DNA of 33,193 nt from assembly GCA_034678405.1 (NCBI GenBank), contig JAXDBW010000063.1, forward strand, positions 1 to 33,193. Reading direction: 5' to 3'. Of this stretch, positions 21,652 to 29,739 are shown one piece after another (the first letter of the stretch is position 1; the number at the start of each line of letters is the position of its first letter). The translations under genes were made by a program, and so were the position numbers. The DNA is from JAXDBW01 sp034678405 (GTDB taxonomy: Bacteria; Patescibacteriota; Patescibacteriia; UBA10025; JAHIVO01). The notes beneath the pieces are model-generated. The model worked only from the letters and a program-made list of their open reading frames with translations, did no database searches and had not been told where the DNA came from.

Positions 21652-22770
21652 CTATGCTGCAGATGAATGCTTACGTCGATATTGTACTACGATGATGCTC
21701 ACTAGTACAACCATCACGATGACGAGGACGAGTAGGGCCCGCAGCTTTTCCTGACTATTACTGAGGAATATAGCCGCTCCGCCAAATATCATGGTAATCA
21801 CATATAGGAGCAAGACCGCCGTGCGATGCGAAAATCCGACGCCGAGCAGCTGGAAATGAAGGTGTTTGGTATCGGCCGTACGGAATGGCGACTCACGCCG
21901 CCAGAGCCGACGGATAATCACCCAAGCAACATCGAGGATGGGGATACCCATGATGAGCATCGCGGTGGCGATCTTCGCTCCGGAGATGATGGCGAGCACC
22001 CCGAGCATGAACCCGGTGAAGACGCTACCGCCCTCGCCGAGAAATATTTTTGCGGGATGAAAATTAAAAAATAAAAAGCCGAGGCAGGCACCAGCCAGGA
22101 TGGCAGCAAGCAAGGCCGTCTCTGGCTGTGCGACATCTTGATTAATACTGAGAAAAAATAACACCAGCGCCCCAATCGTCGTAATCCCTGACACCAACCC
22201 ATCAAGCCCATCCAGAAATTTAGTCGTATACATCATGCCCATGAGCCAGACGAAGGCGAATAGATCAGCAAATAAAATAATGTGGTAGGGCGTCGCTCCG
22301 ATAGTAAAGAGCTGCCACTGCACCTGGTCGAGATATAGCACCCCACCAAACGGATTGCTGATATAGGTCACACCAATGCCCACTCCAATCACGACGAGCG
22401 AAGCGAGGATGGGCCACCAGATCTGCCGACCGGCGGACAGGCGGAATCGATCATCGAGATACCCACCGAGCATGAGGAGGGCACCAGCGATAGCCAGGCC
22501 GATTAAGTGTTTCGGCAAGAGATAGCCCCCCAGTACCCGATCGGTGAACAGCGTATAGCCCAAGACTACTAGCACCATCGTCAGGTACAGTGCGAGTCCG
22601 CCGAGGAGCGGAATTGGTTGTCGCTGAATTTTCCGCTGCGGATCTTCATCTGGCCGATCGACGATATTTCGACGAAGCGCAAACTGCCGCACGGACCACG
22701 TCAAAACTACTGACATCGCGACGGCAATCAAAAAGGGAACAATATACTCCCGTATGCTAAGCAGCTCCAT
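21652..22770 (-). CDS. PNPT-family (WecA/TagO/MraY-like) polyprenyl-phosphate sugar-1-phosphate transferase, variant motifs
   Basis: This 372-residue protein has about ten or eleven membrane helices. Members transfer a sugar-1-phosphate from a UDP-sugar to undecaprenyl phosphate, starting a cell-surface glycan. The first motif is present as GGYLDDRFRLSAGRQ. The second reads TTKFLDGLDGLVSG, with the two Asp residues but Lys where MraY/WecA usually have Asn. The third reads FLGEGGSVFTG, where GDxGS is usual, so the metal-binding Asp is Glu. The HIH-like loop appears as DTKHLHFQLL. WecA or TagO-like function is more likely than MraY because of the HLHF loop, but the sugar is unknown. It overlaps ruvX by 14 bp. 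Confidence 0.88.
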   Translation of the reverse strand: MELLSIREYIVPFLIAVAMSVVLTWSVRQFALRRNIVDRPDEDPQRKIQRQPIPLLGGLALYLTMVLVVLGYTLFTDRVLGGYLLPKHLIGLAIAGALLMLGGYLDDRFRLSAGRQIWWPILASLVVIGVGIGVTYISNPFGGVLYLDQVQWQLFTIGATPYHIILFADLFAFVWLMGMMYTTKFLDGLDGLVSGITTIGALVLFFLSINQDVAQPETALLAAILAGACLGFLFFNFHPAKIFLGEGGSVFTGFMLGVLAIISGAKIATAMLIMGIPILDVAWVIIRRLWRRESPFRTADTKHLHFQLLGVGFSHRTAVLLLYVITMIFGGAAIFLSNSQEKLRALLVLVIVMVVLVSIIVVQYRRKHSSAA

Positions 22771-23176
22771 GTTGATCGAGATAGGTTTGTAAAATCTGCT
22801 GCGCCGCCACCTGGTCTATCACCTGCCGCTGCTTCCGACTCGACTGGCCATCTCCACGCATGACCGCAGCTGAACCCTGAGAGCTAAATCGCTCATCAAT
22901 GTAGTGAACGGATAGGCCCACCCGCCGCAGCCGCTCACCAAAGGCTTTTACCTGACGGGCCATATCTCCTTCACTGCCATCAGCCGCGAGTGGCAATCCC
23001 AGGACAACCTCTGCCACCTCATGTTCCTGACACTGAGCCTGGATCTGGGCAATAGCAGACGAGTGATCATCCCCAACTGTTATCGTAGATAGTGGAAATG
23101 CTGATTGGTTGGTCTCGCTGGAAATAGCGAGGCCAATGCGGATGGTGCCATAGTCGATGCCGATGATACGCTGCAT
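22757..23176 (-). CDS. ruvX: Putative pre-16S rRNA nuclease / Holliday junction resolvase-like (YqgF)
   Basis: This 139-residue RNase H-like protein begins MQRIIGIDYGTIRIGLAISSE, with the catalytic Asp8 in the family's DxG motif. VVLGLPLAADGSEG and VHYIDERFSS carry the second and third acidic elements, and QVIDQVAAQQILQTYLD is the closing helix. YqgF matures the 5' end of 16S rRNA in E. coli and was earlier named a Holliday junction resolvase. It lies 2 bp after map and overlaps the glycosyltransferase gene. Linkage with adk-map next to the ribosomal cluster fits a ribosome-maturation role. Confidence 0.93.
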   Translation of the reverse strand: MQRIIGIDYGTIRIGLAISSETNQSAFPLSTITVGDDHSSAIAQIQAQCQEHEVAEVVLGLPLAADGSEGDMARQVKAFGERLRRVGLSVHYIDERFSSQGSAAVMRGDGQSSRKQRQVIDQVAAQQILQTYLDQHGAA

Positions 23177-23178
23177 AC

Positions 23179-23931
23179 CTACTCGGTAATAATAATCGGA
23201 CCGTCTCCGGTAACGGCAATCGTATGCTCAAAATGCGCCGAGCGTGATCCATCGGCTGTCACTATCGTCCACCCATCATCCAGCGTGCGCACTGCCGGTG
23301 AACCAATATTAAACATCGGCTCGATCGCGATGACCAGTCCTTCCACTATTTCCATACCAGTCCCCGGCGTGCCATAGTTTGGCACCTGAGGCGGCTCGTG
23401 CACCTCATACCCGACGCCGTGGCCGACGAGCTGTTTTACTACACCGTATGCGCCCGCGACGGCCTCGGACTCTATCGCATGTCCGACGTCCCCGAGTGTC
23501 TGGCCGACTTCTGCCGCGGCTATGCCAGCGCGCAGCGCCGCTTCCGTTGTCCGAAGTAATTTCTGCATTTCATTTGAAATCTTCCCTACCCCGACAGTTA
23601 TGGCCATGTCCGTATATAGTTTCTGGTAAATGAGCCCGAGATCAATGCTCACAATATCCCCCTCCTGCAGGATGGCATCATGCCGGGGAATGCCATGGAC
23701 CACCTGCTCATTGACCGAGATGCACGCTGCTGCGGGGTAGCCACTGTAGCCCAAAAACGCCGGCTCAGCGTGCGCCTCACTAATGAGCCGACGAGCGGTA
23801 GTATCCAGCTCCAGCGCAGTCACCCCCGGAGCGACCTGATCCGCAATCGCCCGGACGATTGCAGCGAGACGCTTACCCCCCTCGCGGAGGATTTTGATCT
23901 CAGCTGGGGTTTTGAGTCTCGCATTATCCAT
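23179..23931 (-). CDS. map: Methionine aminopeptidase type I
   Basis: This 250-residue enzyme removes the initiator Met from nascent proteins. The five metal ligands are all present: Asp97 (SIDLG), Asp108 (YTDMA), His171 (GHGVGYEVHE), Glu204 (IEPMF) and Glu235 (HFEHT). His79 of VVHGIP matches the conserved substrate-binding His. The length matches the short type Ia form with no N-terminal extension. It overlaps adk by 8 bp and is followed by ruvX. It keeps the usual secY-adk-map order of the spc operon, though infA and the alpha operon do not follow. Confidence 0.97.
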   Translation of the reverse strand: MDNARLKTPAEIKILREGGKRLAAIVRAIADQVAPGVTALELDTTARRLISEAHAEPAFLGYSGYPAAACISVNEQVVHGIPRHDAILQEGDIVSIDLGLIYQKLYTDMAITVGVGKISNEMQKLLRTTEAALRAGIAAAEVGQTLGDVGHAIESEAVAGAYGVVKQLVGHGVGYEVHEPPQVPNYGTPGTGMEIVEGLVIAIEPMFNIGSPAVRTLDDGWTIVTADGSRSAHFEHTIAVTGDGPIIITE

Positions 23932-24499
23932 GAATTTTTTTGAGTATGGCGTTGGTCACAATCGGAATCGCCGGTTCTCCATTCACCGTCACGAGGACGT
24001 TTCGCTGACGATAGTAATCAATCACCGGTTTGGTTTTCCGCCGATAGGTAGCCAGCCGCTTCTTGATTGCCTGGGGGGTGTCATCCTCCCGGTGACGGAG
24101 TGCCAGTCGCTTCACTGTCGTCTTCTCCGAAATTGGTAAATACACAACATGGGTAATAGCCCGGCCTGCTTCACGAAGCATACGATCCAGCGCCCGAGCC
24201 TGAGTAATATTCCGCGGATATCCATCGAACAGTATACCCCGGCGTTGGGGGATACCAGCGACGCGCCGTTTGAGAATCTCAGTCACCAGATGTGACGGCA
24301 CGAGCCCCGACCCCTCATTCATGATACGCCGGACACGTGCAGCCAGGGGATGTTTCGTTTTCACAAACCGCCGAAGCAGGCCACCCATGTCGATGTGTAC
24401 CAACCCAAATCGCTCGGCCACTACTTCTGCTTGCGTGCCTTTACCAGACCCCTGTGGTCCGAGGATAACGATAGTATAGTTGTTTGATTGCATAGACAT
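23924..24499 (-). CDS. adk: Adenylate kinase, short-LID form
   Basis: This enzyme of about 191 residues interconverts ATP, AMP and ADP. The P-loop is GPQGSGKGTQ, the AMP-binding region includes LVHIDMGGLLRR, and the lid hinge is FDGYPRNITQARALD. The LID is reduced to RLALRHREDDTPQAIKKRL, without the zinc-ribbon LID of about 30 residues found in many Gram-positive and CPR forms. Start 24499 is preferred because a TATACT box ends 8 nt before it; GTG 24502 and ATG 24493 are possible. The last codons overlap map by 8 bp. A terminator separates it from secY. Confidence 0.94.
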   Translation of the reverse strand: MSMQSNNYTIVILGPQGSGKGTQAEVVAERFGLVHIDMGGLLRRFVKTKHPLAARVRRIMNEGSGLVPSHLVTEILKRRVAGIPQRRGILFDGYPRNITQARALDRMLREAGRAITHVVYLPISEKTTVKRLALRHREDDTPQAIKKRLATYRRKTKPVIDYYRQRNVLVTVNGEPAIPIVTNAILKKIHG

Positions 24500-24507
24500 C
24501 ACTGTAT

Positions 24508-24513
24508 AGTATA
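24508..24513 (-). promoter_or_regulatory. -10 box of the adk-map operon, predicted leaderless
   Basis: TATACT on the minus strand ends 8 nt before ATG 24499; transcription would start within 1-2 nt of that codon. The -35 is weak (T-rich). Confidence 0.5.
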
Positions 24514-24526
24514 GAGAAAAACGCGT

Positions 24527-24553
24527 AAAAAAACGAGTATGGAGTAATACTCG
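24527..24553 (-). terminator. Intrinsic terminator after secY
   Basis: The stem CGAGTAT/ATACTCG (24553-24547 with 24540-24534), with a 6-nt loop, is followed on the minus strand by seven T. It lies 31 bp past the secY stop and ends the ribosomal transcript before adk. Confidence 0.9.
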
Positions 24554-24584
24554 GCGGGTGGAGTATCAGCGTCGCATCCGGTAG

Positions 24585-25859
24585 TTAAAATCCTTCGTAA
24601 TTCCGCATCACGAGCTGCGACTCGACCTGCTTCACAATCTCAATCACCACCGAGACAACGATCAAAAGGCCGGTGCCACCAATGACGAGTGATTGCACAT
24701 TGGTCACTGATTGGACGATATTGGGCAGGATAGCGATGATACCGAGGAAGAGGGCGCCGCCGAGAATGATACGATTGCTGACGTAACTGAGGAAATCTGA
24801 GGTTGGTTTGCCTGGACGGATGCCCGGGATGAAGCCACCCTGCTTCTGGAGATTCTCAGCGATCTGCTGCGGGTGGAAGACAACCGCGGTGTAGAAATAG
24901 GTGAAGGCCACAACCAGTACGAAATAGAGTGCGGCATAGAGCAGCTGATTAGCAAAGAGATCAACGATAAAGGCTGCGCCGCTAGCAATCCACGCTGTGG
25001 ATGAATTTATGAAAAACTGTGCAATCATCGGTGGAAAGAGAACGATCGACACTGCAAAGATAATCGGAATAACACCTGCCTGGTTGACGCGCAGTGGCAA
25101 GTGAGTATCGACACCACCATACATCCGCATCCCGCGGATACGTTTCGCGTAGGACACGGGGATGTTGCGCTTACCCTCGGTCACGATGACCACCGCGGCG
25201 ATGGTAATCAAGCCGATCAGCACAAATGCGATGTAGACCGGGAGTTGTGATGTATCAAACGTCGCGATCATCTGCTGCAGCGATGTCGGAACTCCGGCCA
25301 CAATACCAGCAAAGATAAGAAGTGATATGCCATTACCGATCTTCTTCTCGGTGATGAGTTCACCGATCCACATGAGGAACATTGTCCCACCGGTAATCGT
25401 AATCATCGTTACCAGCAGCTGATAGAGACTCATATCACCGATAATCCCCTGGCCTGACTGCCGGAGGAATGTGATCATGCCATACGATGACATCAGCGCC
25501 AGCGGGACCGTCAGGATACGCTGATACTGGTTCAGTTTAGCGCGACCTGCCTCGCCCTCTTTTTGCATTTCTTCAAGTTTCGGGATGACCATGGTCAAGA
25601 GCTGGAAAATAATCGAAGCGGTAATATAGGGAGCGATACCCAGTAGAGCGACTGAGAAATTCTGCATCCCACCACCGGAGAAGATGTTGAGAAGACCGAG
25701 TAATTGATTGGATTGGAAAAAGTTCTGCAGATTTTCGAGGTTGACCCCCGGGATAGGAATATGGGATACCACGCGAAATATCAAAAGCATGGCCAAGACA
25801 AAGAGTATCTTGTTCCGTAATTCTTTAATCTTCCAGAGTTGGCGAATTCGTTCCCACAT
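24585..25859 (-). CDS. secY: Protein translocase subunit SecY
   Basis: This 424-residue protein-conducting channel of the Sec system has about ten membrane helices. It starts near WKIKELRNKILFVLAMLLIF, the usual first helix, with VVSHIPIPGVNL following. The plug and second helix fall in GGGMQNFSVALLGIAPYITASIIFQLL. The central loop has LGVQ-type equivalents EKKIGNGISLLIFAGI and KRNIPVSYAKRIRGMRMYGG. The C-terminal loop and helix contain LQKQGGFIPGIRPGKPT. It follows rplO by 12 bp and is the last gene of the ribosomal transcript, before a clear terminator. Confidence 0.98.
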   Translation of the reverse strand: MWERIRQLWKIKELRNKILFVLAMLLIFRVVSHIPIPGVNLENLQNFFQSNQLLGLLNIFSGGGMQNFSVALLGIAPYITASIIFQLLTMVIPKLEEMQKEGEAGRAKLNQYQRILTVPLALMSSYGMITFLRQSGQGIIGDMSLYQLLVTMITITGGTMFLMWIGELITEKKIGNGISLLIFAGIVAGVPTSLQQMIATFDTSQLPVYIAFVLIGLITIAAVVIVTEGKRNIPVSYAKRIRGMRMYGGVDTHLPLRVNQAGVIPIIFAVSIVLFPPMIAQFFINSSTAWIASGAAFIVDLFANQLLYAALYFVLVVAFTYFYTAVVFHPQQIAENLQKQGGFIPGIRPGKPTSDFLSYVSNRIILGGALFLGIIAILPNIVQSVTNVQSLVIGGTGLLIVVSVVIEIVKQVESQLVMRNYEGF

Positions 25860-25871
25860 GGGGTCGTCGCG

Positions 25872-26363
25872 TTATTGTTTCTTCTGCTTCTTCTCGGCGT
25901 GCTTTTTTGGAGCTCGTTTGATAATCGGAATCAACATCGGGCTACCACCGGCCTGCTCGATAGCGGCTGCGGCTGCCTTGGAAAAGGCGTGTGCCTGGAT
26001 GGTGAGTTTTTTGTCAATCGAACCGCTGCCGAGGACCTTGATACGCTTAGGGGTGTGTACTAGTCCCGCCGCGTGCATGCGTTTTGGATTGACCACCGCA
26101 CCCGCGTCAAATCGTTTCACAATATCACCTAGGTTGACACCGACAAATGCCGGGCGGACTGCTTTGAATCCACGTGTTTTGGGTACCTGGAGCAGAAACT
26201 GCTTCACCCCGCGGCGCTTCAAACCACTCTTACCACCTGAACGGGCACGCTGACCTTTCAGCCCGCGGCCTGAGTAGGTACCCCGACCCGAAGCATTGCC
26301 CCGACCGACACGGCGGCGACGCTTTTGCTTGGGTTTCTGTAGCTGGGCGAGTGAGAGAGTCAT
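25872..26363 (-). CDS. rplO: 50S ribosomal protein L15
   Basis: This 163-residue large-subunit assembly protein starts LSLAQLQKPKQKRRRRVGRG, the basic Gly/Arg-rich N-terminus, followed by GRGTYSGRGLKGQRARSGG. The core contains PKTRGFKAVRPAFVGVNLGD and IKVLGSGSIDKKLTIQAHAFSKAA, the L18e/L15 signature. The C-terminus is a basic tail (KRAPKKHAEKKQKKQ) longer than average. It begins 3 bp after the rpsE stop, so there is no room for rpmD (L30), which usually lies here. Confidence 0.97.
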   Translation of the reverse strand: MTLSLAQLQKPKQKRRRRVGRGNASGRGTYSGRGLKGQRARSGGKSGLKRRGVKQFLLQVPKTRGFKAVRPAFVGVNLGDIVKRFDAGAVVNPKRMHAAGLVHTPKRIKVLGSGSIDKKLTIQAHAFSKAAAAAIEQAGGSPMLIPIIKRAPKKHAEKKQKKQ

Positions 26364-26366
26364 AGG

Positions 26367-26897
26367 TTATGCGCGCAGAGCTTTAATTTCTTTTACATCT
26401 TTCAGTCGTTCGAGAGCGGCAATGGTCGCTTTGACATTGTTTGCTTTGCTCTTCGAACCGAGCATCTTTGATACAACATTTTTGATACCCGCTAATTCGA
26501 GTACTGCACGGACGGGGCCACCCGCAATGATCCCGGTGCCTTTCGGGGCTGGTTTCAGGAGGACGCGAGCGCCACCAAACTTCTGCTCAATCTGATGTGG
26601 GATTGTGTCATTAACAATTGTGACATTGATCATCTGCTTCTTCGCGGCCGTCACGGCTTTGTTGATAGCGATCGAGACGTCAGCACCTTTGCGCATGCCC
26701 ATCGCGACGCGGCCTTTCTTATCGCCGATCACGATGCAGGCGCGAAAACTCATGCGTTTACCACCAGCCATCACCCGGGTAACCCGAGCGATTTCGATAA
26801 GTTTTTGGTCGAATTCTCGATCCTGACGATCATTTCTCCGACCACGACCGGATGATCGGCGTCGGCGTTGATTCGGTTGTTCTTGTCGTTCTGCCAT
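26367..26897 (-). CDS. rpsE: 30S ribosomal protein S5
   Basis: This 176-residue small-subunit protein of the mRNA entry and decoding region has a basic N-terminal tail (about 1-28, rich in Arg and Gln) before the double-stranded RNA-binding domain: IARVTRVMAGGKRMSFRACI, GDKKGRVAMGMRKGADVSIA. The C-terminal domain contains VLLKPAPKGTGIIAGGPVRA and ELAGIKNVVSKMLGSK. The tail is longer than in E. coli. It is 2 bp after rplR. Confidence 0.97.
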   Translation of the reverse strand: MAERQEQPNQRRRRSSGRGRRNDRQDREFDQKLIEIARVTRVMAGGKRMSFRACIVIGDKKGRVAMGMRKGADVSIAINKAVTAAKKQMINVTIVNDTIPHQIEQKFGGARVLLKPAPKGTGIIAGGPVRAVLELAGIKNVVSKMLGSKSKANNVKATIAALERLKDVKEIKALRA

Positions 26898-26899
26898 AG

Positions 26900-27259
26900 T
26901 TAGAATGATAATCCTTTCTCGCGCATACCTTCGGCCAGCGCTTGGACGCGGCCGTGATAGGCATAGCTTCGTCGATCAAATACAATATTGGTAATCTTGG
27001 CGGCCTGAGCTTTTTCCGCTGCCAGCTCCCCTACCTGGCGAGCCAGTTCAGTCTTCGTGCCCTTGGCAGCTTTGAGATCTTTGTCTGATACCGCGAGGAG
27101 GGTCTTGCCGACTGTGTCATCGATGAACTGTATCCCAATGTGCCGCAGGCTCCGTTTCACCGCCGCCCGGGGACGCTCCTTGGTCCCGCTGATCTGCTGT
27201 CGGACACGACGAATACGGGCTAGCCGCTTATCTTTTTTTGCAATACTTTTCTGTTTCAT
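26900..27259 (-). CDS. rplR: 50S ribosomal protein L18
   Basis: This 119-residue 5S rRNA-binding protein has a basic start (KQKSIAKKDKRLARIRRVRQ) followed by the core RPRAAVKRSLRHIGIQFIDD. It ends with IVFDRRSYAYHGRVQALAEG and MREKGLSF, the conserved L18 C-terminus. Its length is typical. It lies 9 bp after rplF and 2 bp before rpsE. Confidence 0.97.
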   Translation of the reverse strand: MKQKSIAKKDKRLARIRRVRQQISGTKERPRAAVKRSLRHIGIQFIDDTVGKTLLAVSDKDLKAAKGTKTELARQVGELAAEKAQAAKITNIVFDRRSYAYHGRVQALAEGMREKGLSF

Positions 27260-27268
27260 ATCAGTATA

Positions 27269-27820
27269 TTACCCCGCACCTGCTGATTTCACAACTTTAC
27301 CAGCTTTGCGACGGATTACTTCATCAATATATTTAATGCCTTTACCTTTGTAGGGTTCTGGTTTACGGAAATCACGGATCTGCGCAGCCACTTGGCCGAC
27401 GAGCTGTTTGTCGATACCGCTGACAGTGATCACGTTTTTTTCTACTTTGGTTTCAATTCCTTCTGGTACGGCAAAAACGATGGGGTGGGAATAGCCGAGA
27501 TTAAGCGTCAGTTTCTTGCCTGATGCTTCAGCGCGATAACCGACACCATTTACTTCGAGTTGTTTCGAGAATCCCTCAGTCACCCCCAGTACCATATTCT
27601 GAAGCAGGACGCGTGACGTGCCCCAGAGTTCGCGAGAGGTTTTCTCTTCGGGATGATCGACGGTGACGGTCACCTGACCATCAGCCTGAGCAAAATGGAT
27701 ACGCTCATGAAACGTTCGTTGCAGCGTGCCTTTTTTGCCTTTGACCTCGACGGACCGGCCATCAATGGTGACAGTCACTCCATCAGGAATCGTTACGGGT
27801 TGTTTTCCAATACGTGGCAT
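27269..27820 (-). CDS. rplF: 50S ribosomal protein L6
   Basis: This 183-residue protein near the factor-binding site consists of two L6 repeats. It starts MPRIGKQPVTIPDGVTVTID. The second repeat contains KLTLNLGYSHPIVFAVPEGI and ISGIDKQLVGQVAAQIRDFR. The closing signature is KPEPYKGKGIKYIDEVIRRK. Its length is normal. It is 6 bp downstream of rpsH. Confidence 0.98.
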   Translation of the reverse strand: MPRIGKQPVTIPDGVTVTIDGRSVEVKGKKGTLQRTFHERIHFAQADGQVTVTVDHPEEKTSRELWGTSRVLLQNMVLGVTEGFSKQLEVNGVGYRAEASGKKLTLNLGYSHPIVFAVPEGIETKVEKNVITVSGIDKQLVGQVAAQIRDFRKPEPYKGKGIKYIDEVIRRKAGKVVKSAGAG

Positions 27821-27826
27821 AGATAC

Positions 27827-28234
27827 TTAAAAAACTTCACACATTACTTCCCCACCGAGCTTTTTCTCTCGGGCTTCGAGATGAGGCATCATCCCCTGAG
27901 GAGTGGAGATGACGAGCATACCGAGTGACGGTAACTGCTTGGGGATTTCACGATACCCATAGTAGACTCGGCGACCCGGGGTACTGACCCGCTGGATACC
28001 GCGGACAACTGGTTGGGCATCTTTATATTTCAGTTCCACTTTGATAAATTTACGCGCATTCTTTTCTTTGCCGATGACTGCTTCGGTTTCTGACACCGCG
28101 GTCACGAAACCCTCTCGCTGCAAAATCTGCGCGATGTCCATCTTTACTTTTGAGTGCGGGATAAGCACCTCACGCTGCCGCACCATCAGTGCGTTGCGAA
28201 TACGAGTTAACATGTCAGCGATTGGATCGGTCAT
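27827..28234 (-). CDS. rpsH: 30S ribosomal protein S8
   Basis: This 135-residue central-domain 16S rRNA-binding protein starts TDPIADMLTRIRNALMVRQR, the S8 N-terminus. VELKYKDAQPVVRGIQRVST and GRRVYYGYREIPKQL follow, and STPQGMMPHLEAREKKLGGE with the final CEVF gives the C-terminal domain (STSKGVMT-like loop as STPQGMM). It is separated from rpsN by 42 bp, the longest gap inside the ribosomal cluster, which shows no clear promoter. Confidence 0.97.
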   Translation of the reverse strand: MTDPIADMLTRIRNALMVRQREVLIPHSKVKMDIAQILQREGFVTAVSETEAVIGKEKNARKFIKVELKYKDAQPVVRGIQRVSTPGRRVYYGYREIPKQLPSLGMLVISTPQGMMPHLEAREKKLGGEVMCEVF

Positions 28235-28276
28235 ACGATATGATAAGTAATGCCGGAGCGAGAATTAATAATAAGC

Positions 28277-28462
28277 TTACCAGCTGGATTTCTTAATACC
28301 GGGGATCTCCCCATTATTTGCCAGCTCGCGGAAACAGATACGGCACATATTGAAATCTCTCATGTAGCCATGCTGTCGGCCACAACGCCAGCAGCGTCGA
28401 ACTTTTCGGGTAGAAAATTTCGGCTTCTTCTTCGATTTTGCGATTTGTGACTCTTTTGCCAT
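28277..28462 (-). CDS. rpsN: 30S ribosomal protein S14, zinc-binding type (type Z)
   Basis: This 61-residue short S14 has zinc ligands Cys24, Cys27, Cys40 and Cys43 in RCWRCGRQHGYMRDFNMCRI and the following C. The basic N-terminus (KSKKKPKFSTRKVRR) and the end GEIPGIKKSSW are typical of type Z (S14*). It lies 6 bp after rplE. Confidence 0.97.
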   Translation of the reverse strand: MAKESQIAKSKKKPKFSTRKVRRCWRCGRQHGYMRDFNMCRICFRELANNGEIPGIKKSSW

Positions 28463-28468
28463 AGTAAT

Positions 28469-29026
28469 TTATGCTGCTGGTTGATCTTTTTTCTTAAATG
28501 GAATGCCGAGTGCCGTCAAGAGCGCGAGTCCCTCTTCGCGGCTATCCGCGGTGGTCGTGATAATCACTTGCAATCCATGAATCGACTCAACTTCATCACT
28601 GCGAATTTCGGGGAATACCGTGTGCTCCTTGAAACCGATAGTCAGATTACCACCTTCGTCGACCCCTTTCGGATCGATACCCTGGAAATCGCGGACCCGG
28701 GGAAGGGCAACATTGATTAGCTTCTCGAGGAAGTCATACATCCGAGTGCCACGCAGCGTGACGCTCACCCCGACGATCATTCCTTCACGCACTTTGAATG
28801 CGGAAATCGACTTGCGGGCTTTATTCTGGACTGGTTTCTGGCCAGTGATACGGGTCAGCGTACTCACAACCGTTTCGAGATATTTCTCATCCTGGAGCCC
28901 CTTGCCCGTGCCGACGTTGACCGTTATTTTCGCGACGCGGGGGACACGCATGTCATTCTGGTACCCAAACTGCTTTTCGAGAGCCGGGACGACAGTTTTC
29001 TTAAATTGTTCTTTCAGTGTATGCAT
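28469..29026 (-). CDS. rplE: 50S ribosomal protein L5
   Basis: This 185-residue 5S rRNA-binding protein of the central protuberance has RVPRVAKITVNVGTGKGLQD at the N-terminal half and GQKPVQNKARKSISAFKVRE with MIVGVSVTLRGTRMYDFLEK in the middle. FQGIDPKGVDEGGNLTIGFK and PEIRSDEVESIHGLQVIITT close the family pattern. The C-terminus (GIPFKKKDQPAA) is slightly extended. It is 2 bp after rplX. Confidence 0.98.
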   Translation of the reverse strand: MHTLKEQFKKTVVPALEKQFGYQNDMRVPRVAKITVNVGTGKGLQDEKYLETVVSTLTRITGQKPVQNKARKSISAFKVREGMIVGVSVTLRGTRMYDFLEKLINVALPRVRDFQGIDPKGVDEGGNLTIGFKEHTVFPEIRSDEVESIHGLQVIITTTADSREEGLALLTALGIPFKKKDQPAA

Positions 29027-29028
29027 GA

Positions 29029-29364
29029 CTATTTCTTAGTGGCTGACTCAGTTTTTTTCGTAGCTGGCTTCTTGTCAGTTTTTTTGGTGGTAGACTTGGT
29101 GGCTGGCTTCTTGTCAGCGGACTTGGTTGGTTCGGCAGTTGCTTGCTTCACATTTGAGGCATGGATCGGCGCATTATAGCGGACAACCTGACCCTTTTCA
29201 CCCTGCTGTTTCGGACGGACGTTCTTCACGGTCATGTTGATCCCCTCAACCACAACTTTGTTCAATTTCGGAAACACCTGCAATACTTTCCCCTTCTTGC
29301 CTTTGTCCTTGCCGGCGAGGATTTGGACGGTGTCATTCTTTTTTACATGGAGGGTGCCTGCCAT
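29029..29364 (-). CDS. rplX: 50S ribosomal protein L24 with repetitive basic tail
   Basis: This protein has 111 residues. The KOW core occupies 1-70: LHVKKNDTVQILAGKDKGKK, GKVLQVFPKLNKVVVEGINM and NAPIHASNV. From about residue 76 a Lys/Thr/Ala tail carries two copies of a DKKPATK unit, encoded by a 16-bp repeat (29063-29078 and 29102-29117). L24 normally initiates 23S assembly and lies near the exit tunnel. The tail is probably disordered and resembles the tail of L22 in this cluster. It is 1 bp before rplN's stop side (gap 1 bp). Confidence 0.96.
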   Translation of the reverse strand: MAGTLHVKKNDTVQILAGKDKGKKGKVLQVFPKLNKVVVEGINMTVKNVRPKQQGEKGQVVRYNAPIHASNVKQATAEPTKSADKKPATKSTTKKTDKKPATKKTESATKK

Positions 29365-29365
29365 A

Positions 29366-29737
29366 TTATAATACTTCAGGAGCTAAGGAAATAATTTTCA
29401 TATACCCGAGGCCACGGAGCTCACGAGCCACTGGACCGAAAATACGCGTACCTTTTGGTTCTTTTGACTTCTGATCAATGATCACGCCTGCATTATCATC
29501 AAACCGGACATAGGAGCCATCAGGACGGCGCACTTCTTTGCGCTGCCGGACGATCACCATGTGCACCACATCACCCTTCTTCACCATGGCGTGGGGTACT
29601 GCTTCTTTGACACTGGCGGTCACGACATCGCCGATCCGGGCATAGCGTTTTTTGTTGCCGCCGAGGACCTTGATGACCTTGACGCGCTTGGCGCCAGTAT
29701 TGTCCGCTACTGCTAATTGTGATTCGGTCTGTAACAT
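29366..29737 (-). CDS. rplN: 50S ribosomal protein L14
   Basis: This 123-residue protein at the subunit interface starts MLQTESQLAVADNTGAKRVK. It contains YARIGDVVTASVKEAVPHAM and KKGDVVHMVIVRQRKEVRRP, then FDDNAGVIIDQKSKEPKGTR and the closing IFGPVARELRGLGYMKIISL. Length and sequence are fully typical. The spacing to rpsQ is 2 bp. No Shine-Dalgarno sequence is visible, so translation probably couples to the upstream gene. Confidence 0.98.
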   Translation of the reverse strand: MLQTESQLAVADNTGAKRVKVIKVLGGNKKRYARIGDVVTASVKEAVPHAMVKKGDVVHMVIVRQRKEVRRPDGSYVRFDDNAGVIIDQKSKEPKGTRIFGPVARELRGLGYMKIISLAPEVL

Positions 29738-29739
29738 AT

